In this document: piece after piece, positions 1 through 6,300 of the stretch
Numbering within the stretch: position 1 is the first letter of the stretch
Layout of the letters: every line of letters starts with the position of its first letter
NCBI GenBank assembly: GCA_002341805.1
Contig: DDOS01000008.1
Location: 1 to 18,135 of the forward strand
Length of the DNA: 18,135 nucleotides
Origin: Aquificaceae bacterium UBA2488
GTDB taxonomy: Bacteria > Aquificota > Aquificia > Aquificales > Aquificaceae
Reading direction: 5' to 3'
Notes under the pieces: model-generated
The model's input: only the letters and a program-made list of their open reading frames with translations
Told to the model about the DNA's origin: nothing
Databases searched by the model: none
Translations under genes and position numbers: made by a program

Positions 1-21
1 GTTCGATCCCCCCGCAACCCA
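1..21 (+). tRNA. 3' end of a tRNA-like gene (partial)
   Basis: The first 21 bases can be read as a T-arm and acceptor end: G53, loop TTCGATC, then CCCCC for the 3' side of the T stem, GCAACCC for the 3' side of the acceptor stem, and A as discriminator base. The 5' acceptor strand would have to be GGGTTGC, which lies outside the window. The terminal CCA does not appear to be encoded. The amino-acid identity cannot be told, and the tRNA-like end of a tmRNA is an alternative. The downstream gene on the opposite strand ends 12 bases away. Confidence 0.55.
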
Positions 22-32
22 TACTATTAAAA

Positions 33-662
33 TCATAAAAATGTTTTTATATCGTATATATTGTCTAATATAAAATCTGGTTTTACATCTTTTAACTTCA
101 CATATCCCCATGAAGCCAAGGCGCTATACGAATTGGCATTTTTAGCGGATTCTATATCTGCATGCGTATCTCCTATTACTACAGCTTGCGAAGGAGATAT
201 ATTTAATTTTTCTAATGCTTTTAAAATAGGAACGGCTGATGGTTTTCTCTCTTTATAAGTTTCCGGACCTACAATATCTTCAAAGTATTTATCCACATTT
301 AAGGCTTTTAAAATTATAATACTTAACTCTAATGGTTTATTGGATATCACTACCATTTTTTTGTTTTTTGCTTTTAAAAGCTCTAAAACTTCGATAGTTC
401 CATTAAAAAGCTTTGTATAAGCTATTGGGCTTTTGGCATAATAATCTTTAAATATCTCAACAGCTTTTGGTATAAGAGCTTCATCTTCTAAAAGCCCTCT
501 AAAAAGCTCATAAGCCCCAGAGCCAATATGTTTTCTTATCTCTTCTTTTTGCCTTTGTGGCATATTTAAATCCTGAAGGGTTTTATTGCAAGCCAATGCT
601 ATATCTTCTAATGAATCTATCAAAGTACCATCTAAATCAAACAAAAAAGCTTCAAACTCCAT
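33..662 (-). CDS. gph: HAD-family phosphoglycolate phosphatase
   Basis: A 209-residue cytosolic haloacid-dehalogenase phosphatase, probably hydrolysing 2-phosphoglycolate to glycolate. All four HAD motifs are visible: motif I DLDGT at residues 9-13, with nucleophile Asp9 and acid/base Asp11; motif II Ser107 in SNKP; motif III Lys140; motif IV GDTHAD at 164-169. The helical cap lies between motifs I and II (about residues 17-85), as in the Gph/PGP subfamily. The length is normal for that subfamily. The start at 662 places DLDGT at the usual distance, and a weak AAGG lies upstream. It follows rsmD on the same strand after a 65-base gap, so the two may be co-transcribed. Substrate assignment within HAD phosphatases is an inference; the fold and mechanism are secure. 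Confidence 0.85.
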   Translation of the reverse strand: MEFEAFLFDLDGTLIDSLEDIALACNKTLQDLNMPQRQKEEIRKHIGSGAYELFRGLLEDEALIPKAVEIFKDYYAKSPIAYTKLFNGTIEVLELLKAKNKKMVVISNKPLELSIIILKALNVDKYFEDIVGPETYKERKPSAVPILKALEKLNISPSQAVVIGDTHADIESAKNANSYSALASWGYVKLKDVKPDFILDNIYDIKTFL

Positions 663-727
663 ATCTTTTAACCTTGCAAATTTTGACTAATCAACCTATA
701 AACCATAAACACTTCCTAAATATTATT

Positions 728-1156
728 TTATATTTCCTCTTTATACCAAAAAGATAAGGCACTATCTCCGTATACTCTCTTATCAGGAGCGTTAAAATCT
801 AACTTAGCACTATGCTCTAATACAAAAAGTCCATTATCGGATAGGGTATTTTTTACCAATATAAGAAGTTTGTCATAATGCTCAAATTTATAGGGAGGAT
901 CCGCGAAGATGATATCAAACTTTTGTTTGTTAGTTTTTAGAAAACTTAATACATCTGCTTTTATAAGTTTTATATCCTTTAGTTTAAAGTTTTTAGAAGA
1001 AATATCCACTGCTAATACGCTTGTTCCTCTTTCTTTAGCTTCTTTTGATATCTGACCACTTCCAGAAAAAAGGTCTAAAAAACTAAGACCTTCTATATCT
1101 CCTAAAATATTAAAAAGTGCCATTTTTACCACTGAAGAAGTAGGTCTATAAGACAT
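728..1156 (-). CDS. rsmD: RsmD-like 16S rRNA (guanine-N2)-methyltransferase, short form
   Basis: A class I SAM-dependent methyltransferase of the RsmD family, which methylates G966 of 16S rRNA in E. coli. The family signature RPTSSVVKMALFNIL starts at residue 4, the SAM-binding motif I LDLFSGSG is at 27-34, and the catalytic motif FADPPY is at 84-89. At 142 residues it is clearly shorter than E. coli RsmD (about 198): the N-terminal segment that usually precedes the RPT motif is missing. An in-frame stop lies five codons upstream of this ATG, with no other start between. A TACAAT -10 box with an extended TGA ends 6 bases before the ATG, so transcription probably starts at or next to this codon. 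The short form therefore looks genuine rather than a mis-called start. Confidence 0.8.
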   Translation of the reverse strand: MSYRPTSSVVKMALFNILGDIEGLSFLDLFSGSGQISKEAKERGTSVLAVDISSKNFKLKDIKLIKADVLSFLKTNKQKFDIIFADPPYKFEHYDKLLILVKNTLSDNGLFVLEHSAKLDFNAPDKRVYGDSALSFWYKEEI

Positions 1157-1171
1157 ATATATATTGTATCA
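1157..1171 (-). promoter_or_regulatory. Extended -10 promoter for rsmD, leaderless
   Basis: On the minus strand TGA-TACAAT (1163-1171) is followed by six bases and then the rsmD ATG. The usual distance from a -10 box to the transcription start puts +1 on the start codon. No Shine-Dalgarno sequence is present. Confidence 0.6.
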
Positions 1172-1214
1172 TTTTTTATGTTTTTTAAAAGCTGCGAAAA
1201 ACAATATAATTTCA

Positions 1215-1236
1215 TGTTAAAATAAAATTGAGGAGG
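1215..1236 (+). promoter_or_regulatory. Promoter and ribosome binding site of the copper chaperone gene
   Basis: An extended -10, TGT-TAAAAT (1215-1223), is followed by a strong Shine-Dalgarno AGGAGG (1231-1236), eight bases before the ATG at 1245. A second possible -10, TATAAT, is at 1205-1210. Unlike most other first genes in the window, this one has a leader with a classical ribosome binding site. Confidence 0.55.
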
Positions 1237-1244
1237 TTAGTTTT

Positions 1245-1661
1245 ATGAAAAAACTTATTTTAGGTTTAGCAGTGCTTAGCTCTATGGCTCTTGCCAAGCC
1301 AGAGATTGTTATTAAAAAGCCATGGGTTAGACTCATGCCGCCCACGTCCCACGTAAGCGCTGCTTATATGGAAATTGAAAATAAAGGAAATTCTCCTGAT
1401 ACGCTAATATCAGCAAAATCCTCAGTTTCTTATATCACACAACTTCATGAAACCATCAATAAAAATGGCATGTCCAAGATGATAAGAGTGAGAGGTCTTG
1501 TGATAAAACCTCATCAAACATTTGTATTAAAACCTGGTGGATATCATATTATGCTTATAAAGCTAAAACATCCATTAAAAGCTGGCGGAAAAGTCACCCT
1601 TTGGTTGAGATTTAAACACTCTGGTGTTAAGAAGATAGAAGCTCCTGTAGAAAATAAATAA
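1245..1661 (+). CDS. Periplasmic copper chaperone, PCu(A)C family
   Basis: A 138-residue exported protein. Residues 1-17 form a signal peptide (two lysines, a hydrophobic stretch, an ALA|K cleavage site). The mature part carries the complete PCu(A)C copper(I)-binding signature with exact family spacing: His68, ten residues, Met79, 21 residues, His101-x-Met103. Family members hold Cu(I) in the periplasm and pass it to the CuA centre of cytochrome oxidase, often together with Sco proteins. No sco or oxidase gene lies beside it here; it is a single-gene unit transcribed away from rsmD. The start is supported by the Shine-Dalgarno at 1231-1236 and the signal peptide. Confidence 0.9.
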   Translation: MKKLILGLAVLSSMALAKPEIVIKKPWVRLMPPTSHVSAAYMEIENKGNSPDTLISAKSSVSYITQLHETINKNGMSKMIRVRGLVIKPHQTFVLKPGGYHIMLIKLKHPLKAGGKVTLWLRFKHSGVKKIEAPVENK

Positions 1662-1671
1662 TAACTTAAAT

Positions 1672-1698
1672 CCATGCCAAGAGCAGGGGTGTTTTTAT
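1672..1698 (+). terminator. Possible terminator after the copper chaperone gene
   Basis: CATgCC (1673-1678) can pair with GGgGTG (1686-1691) around a seven-base loop, with one mismatch and one G-T pair, and is followed by TTTTTATTTG. The stem is weak; position and the T-run are the main support. Confidence 0.3.
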
Positions 1699-2451
1699 TT
1701 GTTTTGGGCTTTTAATTTTTTATACAATTCTGATATATAATTTTGAAAAGCCATAAAAACTTCACACACCAAATTCCAATTTATAGGTTCTTTTTTGGTT
1801 ATGGCATCATCAATAGATTTTCCAAGTATAAGATGGTATTTTCTGTGTAGTGCTTCTAAGGTATGGTCTTTATGAAGAAGCAGTTTCTATAAATTTTGAT
1901 AAATTTTACATTTGGTATGATCCACTAAAATATCATGATTCAAAGCATTTATGTCTTTATTTATTAAATATTCAATGTGGTTGTGGTGGATTATGCTTTG
2001 GGCATACGCTCCAAGAAGTGTTTCTGGATATCATTCTGAGATGGGAAAGTGATATTTTTCTTTTAGAAATTCTTTTAGGGCTTCAAAAGGCATGGGCTTT
2101 GCACTAAAATAACCCTGAACCATATTAACATCCAATATTATAAGAGCATCTAATCCTTCAAAATGCACTATAAGCATCTTTTATATCTTTTTCCTTTAAA
2201 AGCTAAAAGCATGAAGCTACTTCATGGAGTTTGTTATGGACTATATGGATGTTTTCTTTTACATCAGCAGGAATGTCTGCGTCTTCTATTTCCTTATAAA
2301 CATCATAAGCTTTTGGGTCCATTTTTATAGAGGGCTCACAAGAAGCATTTGCAAAGTCCTTAGTTATGTTGTTTTTGAAAATTGCTGATGGCATAAAGAT
2401 ATTAGGCACTGCTTTTTCACTATAGAGTTTGTCTTCTATGTGTTCAGATTT
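1695..2451 (-). pseudogene. Broken c-di-GMP phosphodiesterase: EAL-domain remnant with CZB-like domains
   Basis: Two minus-strand stretches without intact starts. From 2451 to 2206 an open stretch encodes an acidic/His segment (including HNKLHEV near its end) that weakly resembles a CZB zinc-binding domain; it stops with TAG at 2203-2205. From 2180 to 1695 a second frame encodes the end of an EAL phosphodiesterase domain: MVQGYF at 2106-2123, followed by the Ala-Lys-Pro-Met-Pro expected there. A helical His/Cys segment follows (HHNHIEYL, then DHTKC, then HRKYH) in the order expected for a C-terminal CZB domain. This frame is interrupted by TGA at 2031-2033 and TAG at 1887-1889, and ends with TAA at 1695. 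The catalytic EAL half and most of the barrel are missing, so the gene has suffered deletion, frameshift and nonsense changes. EAL identity is well supported, CZB moderately. Confidence 0.7.
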
Positions 2452-2755
2452 CTATAGAATGCCTATTATATCCAATAGCTAAAGCATTTTGTAGTTTTTC
2501 GAAAAAAAGATTAATTTTATCATATATGTATGTGTCTAATATGTTCTTTTCAAGCATTTCTTTTATAACTTCTTTTTGTATGGCATCTAACTTATGAAAA
2601 AGATAACTTATATGTATTTTATTATACAAATTATAACAAAGTTTTAAGGCTTTTTCTTCATCAAAGATATCTTCATTTGGGAACTTATTAAAGATATATA
2701 AAAAATCTTCTTTGTTAAGGAGATCAACCAAATTACTAAAAGCGTTTAGTCTCAT
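2444..2755 (-). CDS. Unrecognised 103-residue protein downstream of secF; probably the N-terminal piece of the broken EAL gene
   Basis: An intact open frame whose ATG overlaps the secF stop codon (ATGA, 2752-2755), so it is probably translationally coupled to secF. The protein is predicted to be almost wholly helical, with no signal peptide, membrane segment or catalytic motif that I recognise. It ends near an Ala-Ile-Gly-Tyr-Asn-Arg segment and stops at 2444. A shift to another frame exactly there lets reading continue into the pseudogene segment from 2451 to 2206. I infer that it is the sensory N-terminus of a former multi-domain c-di-GMP enzyme. It could alternatively be an independent small gene. 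No function is assigned. Confidence 0.5.
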   Translation of the reverse strand: MRLNAFSNLVDLLNKEDFLYIFNKFPNEDIFDEEKALKLCYNLYNKIHISYLFHKLDAIQKEVIKEMLEKNILDTYIYDKINLFFEKLQNALAIGYNRHSIEI

Positions 2756-3633
2756 GTAGTAAGCTTCTGCTTATTTTTAAACTTTTTTATTAAAAGCTTG
2801 ATGTCTAAAACAAGAGCTGAAGCTACAAATATAGAAGACAAAGTACCTACCACTACACCCACTAAGAAAGCAAAGGATATATCTGATAAAACACTACCAC
2901 CAAACAAATAAAGACCCAAAGAAGACAAAAACACCGTAGAAGATGTCATAATTGTTCTTACAATATTTTGATTTACCGATAAGTTTATAATCTCTTCCAG
3001 ATCCATACCTTTTCTTAGTTTTAGATTCTCTCTAATTCTATCAAAAACCACCACTGTATCTGTTATAGAATATCCAGCCACAACCAGGATAGAAGCCAAA
3101 ACATCTAAATTTACCTCTTTAAAAGTCCAAGAGTAAGCCCCTACCATTATGAAAACATCGTGAGCTAAAGCCAATATACCACCCAAAGCAAATAAAAACT
3201 GATATCTAAATGTTAAATATGTGAGTATTCCAGTAAGAGCTATCACAATGGCCATTATAGCTTTGGTCTTTAACTCTCCACTCACCAAAGACCCAATATC
3301 TTCTCTTTGTAAAAGCTCAAAATTTCCAATGGATTTTAAAGATTGCAATACTAAGTTAGGATTTTCTCCTATTCTTGTTTTTACTATGATGTCGCCATTC
3401 GTAGTACGCTGGATTACCGCGTCGTTGATGTGGACTTCCCTAAGAGCATCATCCACTTCATTCACATTTACAAGCTTTTGAAATCTAACTTCTATCATAG
3501 TTCCACCTGTAAAATCGAGGCCCAAGTTTAGCCCTCTGGTATAAAGGCTTACCGCAGATAAAACGATAAGTAAAATAGAAACCACATAAGAATAATATCT
3601 ATATTTTGTAAACCTTATAAATCTCAGCTTCAT
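2752..3633 (-). CDS. secF: Protein translocase subunit SecF
   Basis: A 293-residue inner-membrane protein, the partner of SecD in the SecDF complex that uses the proton gradient to help proteins released by SecA/SecYEG leave the membrane. The first membrane segment (about residues 13-32) is followed by the conserved GLDFTGGT motif (about 38-45) and a small periplasmic domain. Five further hydrophobic segments follow. The fourth carries the conserved VVAGYSITDTVVVFDRIREN-type sequence, and the last part has the usual SSIFVASALVL helix. Length is typical. secD is not adjacent: the upstream neighbour is the divergent nuclease gene. The ATG at 3633 lies seven bases after a TATACT box, which supports the start. 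Confidence 0.95.
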   Translation of the reverse strand: MKLRFIRFTKYRYYSYVVSILLIVLSAVSLYTRGLNLGLDFTGGTMIEVRFQKLVNVNEVDDALREVHINDAVIQRTTNGDIIVKTRIGENPNLVLQSLKSIGNFELLQREDIGSLVSGELKTKAIMAIVIALTGILTYLTFRYQFLFALGGILALAHDVFIMVGAYSWTFKEVNLDVLASILVVAGYSITDTVVVFDRIRENLKLRKGMDLEEIINLSVNQNIVRTIMTSSTVFLSSLGLYLFGGSVLSDISFAFLVGVVVGTLSSIFVASALVLDIKLLIKKFKNKQKLTT

Positions 3634-3649
3634 ATATGATAGTATAACA
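3634..3649 (-). promoter_or_regulatory. Extended -10 promoter for secF, leaderless
   Basis: Minus-strand TGT-TATACT (3641-3649) ends seven bases before the secF ATG, with no Shine-Dalgarno between. Its upstream part overlaps the promoter of the divergent gene at 3679; the two -10 boxes are 20 bp apart. Confidence 0.6.
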
Positions 3650-3666
3650 TAATAACTAAAAAAGGT

Positions 3667-3672
3667 TATAAT
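3667..3672 (+). promoter_or_regulatory. -10 box for the NurA-like gene, leaderless
   Basis: A perfect TATAAT is followed by six bases and the ATG at 3679, so +1 is expected at the A of the start codon. No ribosome binding site and no clear -35 are visible. Confidence 0.6.
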
Positions 3673-3678
3673 AAATTT

Positions 3679-4560
3679 ATGGATGATGTTTTAAGCTCCT
3701 TCTGGGATTCTGAAAAGATTGCAGAGCAAAACTGGGAAGAGACTTCCCAAAATATAGATGAGTATATAGAATTGTCAGAATGGAAACTCATTGATTTGGA
3801 TTGCGAGCCCCACAATGAGAAAATAGCCTTTTTAGATGGGGTTTTGAGGCTTGATACAGAAGTTTTTGATATAAACACCAAAGCAAGAATAAAGCTATTT
3901 AGTTTAGCAAGCGGTATATGTGAGTTGATTCCTCGTTCTTATAATAGTTTTGAGGCTTTTAAAAGCATAAAAACCAAAAAAATTGCTATACCAGACAAAG
4001 ATATAAACCATAAAAAGATTAGTATAAGAGAATATTATGACCTACTGTCAAAAGAAACCAATCATCTTTCCATATTAAAAGCCACAGAGCAAGAATCTCT
4101 TTTAGATTACAAAGGCGATGCACCGTTTATTATATGGGATGGTTCTTTGCCCATCACCTTTAGAGGTCTGCAGGATAAACATGTTTTTGGTCTTATTAAA
4201 AGCCACAGAAAATATTTTATGGATGATAAAAATCTTGAGCTTACTTACAATATTAAAACCTTTCAACGGACTCCTATTATCCATTATACTTCTCAGGATA
4301 CAGACAAGTTTTATTATACTTGGTATACTACTCTAAACAGCAACATCACAGGCCTTGTGAGAATCGAAATACTTGCAGATATGGATATACAAGATGCTTC
4401 CAAGATGGCTAACGATATATCTTGCTACCTAAGATTTTTTGCATCAGATCCTATTTATGAAGAAAGAGCTCCTCAAAACTTAGCACCTATAAGTGCATTG
4501 GAAACCTATCTTAGAGCCTATATAGGCTATCACTTTGTGGATAAGCCTAAGTTTTTATAA
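3679..4560 (+). CDS. NurA-domain nuclease-like protein
   Basis: A 293-residue soluble protein with the layout of NurA-type 5'-3' nucleases. There is a first acidic motif FLDGVL (Asp53), a second motif IWDGSLP (Asp154), a conserved Lys-Ser segment at 174-175, RIE at 228-230, and a C-terminal PQNLAPISALE block (265-275). In archaea and some bacteria NurA works with the HerA translocase in resecting DNA ends; no herA gene lies in this window. The start is supported by the TATAAT box six bases upstream. Its last 31 bases overlap, tail to tail, the end of rlmB on the other strand. Family assignment rests on motif order rather than an alignment, so treat it as probable. Confidence 0.65.
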   Translation: MDDVLSSFWDSEKIAEQNWEETSQNIDEYIELSEWKLIDLDCEPHNEKIAFLDGVLRLDTEVFDINTKARIKLFSLASGICELIPRSYNSFEAFKSIKTKKIAIPDKDINHKKISIREYYDLLSKETNHLSILKATEQESLLDYKGDAPFIIWDGSLPITFRGLQDKHVFGLIKSHRKYFMDDKNLELTYNIKTFQRTPIIHYTSQDTDKFYYTWYTTLNSNITGLVRIEILADMDIQDASKMANDISCYLRFFASDPIYEERAPQNLAPISALETYLRAYIGYHFVDKPKFL

Positions 4561-5264
4561 ATCTCCCACATACATATAGCTGCTGCGTTTGATACATTTA
4601 AAGAAGAAACGTTTCCGCTCATAGGAATTGTGGTTATCACATCGGATATATCTTTTAATGATTTTGAAACCCCTTCTCCTTCGGAGCCAAGTATTATACA
4701 CATAGGATAGTTAAAGTTTATCTTTGTAATGTCTTTACCGCCTTTTTCTAAAGCATAAACCCACCCACCCATCTCTTTAAAAACCCTTAATGATTTTACA
4801 ATACTTGGCGTTTTTGAGATTTTAATATGAAAAATTGCTCCAGAAGAAGATTTTATAACGGTGGCATTTATAGGAGAAGACCTGTCTTTTGGCAACAATA
4901 TACCAACAGCCCCAAATACTTCTGCAGTTCTTGATATTGAACCCACATTTTGAGGATCTGTTATATGATCAAGCACCGCAAAAAAACTCTTTTTGTTTAT
5001 GGTTTTCTTGAAAATCTCTATTTCATCTACATATTTCACTGGACTAAGTAAGGCTATTACTCCTTGTGTTTTCTTATTGTTTGCAAGCTCTTCAAGCTTT
5101 TGTCTTGGAGCTATCTGAATCTTTATGTTTTTTTCTTTAGCCAAGTCTATAAGCTTCTTAGGAGCATGAGAATCATGGGCTATCAAAATTTTCTCAATGG
5201 ACTGACCCGATACAAGGGCTTCAATAACAGGGTTTCTTCCCCATATCACATAGTTTTCTTGCAT
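4530..5264 (-). CDS. rlmB: 23S rRNA 2'-O-ribose methyltransferase, RlmB/TrmH family
   Basis: A 244-residue SPOUT (trefoil-knot) methyltransferase. The N-terminal L30e-like substrate-binding domain opens with WGRNPVIEAL (residues 8-17). The catalytic domain shows the three family motifs: motif 1 around 98-112 (LDHITDPQNVGSISR, with Asn106 and Arg112), motif 2 ILGSEGEGV (191-199), and motif 3 IPMSGNVSSLNVSNA (213-227). In E. coli RlmB methylates G2251 in the peptidyl-transferase loop; another rRNA or tRNA site is possible for homologues. It is the last gene of the minus-strand cluster, overlaps kdsB by 19 bases, and its end overlaps the convergent NurA-like gene by 31 bases. Confidence 0.9.
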   Translation of the reverse strand: MQENYVIWGRNPVIEALVSGQSIEKILIAHDSHAPKKLIDLAKEKNIKIQIAPRQKLEELANNKKTQGVIALLSPVKYVDEIEIFKKTINKKSFFAVLDHITDPQNVGSISRTAEVFGAVGILLPKDRSSPINATVIKSSSGAIFHIKISKTPSIVKSLRVFKEMGGWVYALEKGGKDITKINFNYPMCIILGSEGEGVSKSLKDISDVITTIPMSGNVSSLNVSNAAAICMWEIYKNLGLSTK

Positions 5265-5953
5265 AATATATCCTCTACTATTTTAATATCTTCTTTTATA
5301 TCTATCCCATGATAGAAGTTTTTAGTGTAAGCCATTTTTATTTTTATGCTGTTTTCTAAAAGTCTTAGCTGCTCTAATCCCTCTATCTGTTCCAATATAC
5401 TTTGGGGCATACTTACAAAGGTTTTTAGTATATCTTTTCTAAAAGCATAAATACCAATATGCTTTAAAGGATATATAGATGGTATATCATTTCTTTTATA
5501 AGGTATTAAAGATCTTGAAAAATAAAGAGCATTAGAGTCTTTGTCTAAAACGATTTTCACATTGGCAGGAGAGTCCTCTGTTAGATCTGTATAAAGGCTT
5601 GCCACATCAGAGTTTTTTAAGCTTTTAACGAGAATATCTATATCTTCTTTGTAAGAAAATATTTCATCCCCTTGATGATTTATAACAAAATCCACATCAA
5701 AATCTTTAGAGGCTTCGTATACTCTATCAGTACCAGAAAAAAGCTCTTCCGATGTCCTTACAAAGGGTATATGTAGATCCTTTACAACATCGTAAACAAT
5801 ATCTTCGTCAGAACTAAGAAGTATATCATACCCAGTTTTCTTAAGATTTTCTACCACCCATCTTATTAGAGGTTTGCTACATACTTCCACCAAGGGCTTT
5901 TGTGGAAGCCTTGTGGATTTTAGTCTTGCTGGTATTACGATAAGTGTTTTCAT
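5246..5953 (-). CDS. kdsB: 3-deoxy-manno-octulosonate cytidylyltransferase
   Basis: A 235-residue cytosolic enzyme that activates Kdo with CTP to give CMP-Kdo for the lipopolysaccharide inner core. Visible motifs are the nucleotide-binding loop IPARLKSTRLPQKPL (7-21), SGTDRV (73-78), the metal/nucleotide motif QGDE (94-97), YFSRSLIPY (144-152), HIGIYAF (165-171) and LEQLRLLE (193-200), followed by GIDI near 216-219. The residue after QGDE is Ile rather than the usual Pro. It overlaps the upstream coiled-coil gene by four bases (ATGA) and rlmB by 19, which indicates translational coupling. Its presence indicates a Gram-negative envelope. Confidence 0.93.
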   Translation of the reverse strand: MKTLIVIPARLKSTRLPQKPLVEVCSKPLIRWVVENLKKTGYDILLSSDEDIVYDVVKDLHIPFVRTSEELFSGTDRVYEASKDFDVDFVINHQGDEIFSYKEDIDILVKSLKNSDVASLYTDLTEDSPANVKIVLDKDSNALYFSRSLIPYKRNDIPSIYPLKHIGIYAFRKDILKTFVSMPQSILEQIEGLEQLRLLENSIKIKMAYTKNFYHGIDIKEDIKIVEDILCKKTM

Positions 5954-6300
5954 CCTTTTACGGTAAATATTATGAAAAGTGCTATTAAGATCAATATGGT
6001 CACTAAGAAACCTATGTTTAACATAGTAAGGCGTTTCTTCTCTTCTTCTAAGGATTTTATATAGTTGTCTTTTGATTCCATTATGGCTTTTACATCCTCT
6101 ACAACCTTATTAAAAGAAGCTATCTCTTGTCTTAGCTCTTTATTTCTTCTGTCTAAAAGCTCGTATTCGGTTTTACACTTAACTAATTCCCTATCAAGAG
6201 TTTCTATTGTCATATCCTTTTCTTCGATGAGTTTTTTCTGCTCATCTATGGTTTTATTTAGGTTATATACTTCTTTTCTTAAAGCCTCAATATTTTCCAT
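5950..6300 (-). CDS. Small tail-anchored coiled-coil membrane protein
   Basis: A 116-residue protein of unknown function. Residues 1-90 are a nearly continuous charged coiled coil with heptad spacing and many Glu, Lys, Leu and Ile residues. Residues about 93-113 form one hydrophobic membrane segment, and Lys-Gly ends the chain. With no signal peptide, it should be tail-anchored with the coiled coil in the cytosol. It overlaps the MATE gene by 14 bases and kdsB by four, so it is made with an envelope transporter and an LPS enzyme. That context hints at an envelope role but does not prove one. I do not recognise a family; similar architecture occurs in many unrelated small proteins. Confidence 0.75.
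   Translation of the reverse strand: MENIEALRKEVYNLNKTIDEQKKLIEEKDMTIETLDRELVKCKTEYELLDRRNKELRQEIASFNKVVEDVKAIMESKDNYIKSLEEEKKRLTMLNIGFLVTILILIALFIIFTVKG

Noticed and set aside
2031..2033. TGA read as tryptophan in the EAL remnant (alternative code or selenocysteine)
   Set aside because: A TAG also interrupts the same frame, a frameshift lies upstream, and other genes in the window use the standard code, so simple decay explains it.
1850..2107. Plus-strand 85-codon open frame
   Set aside because: It lies opposite the EAL/CZB-like remnant, has no ribosome binding site, and its translation has no family pattern, while the minus strand shows clear EAL residues.
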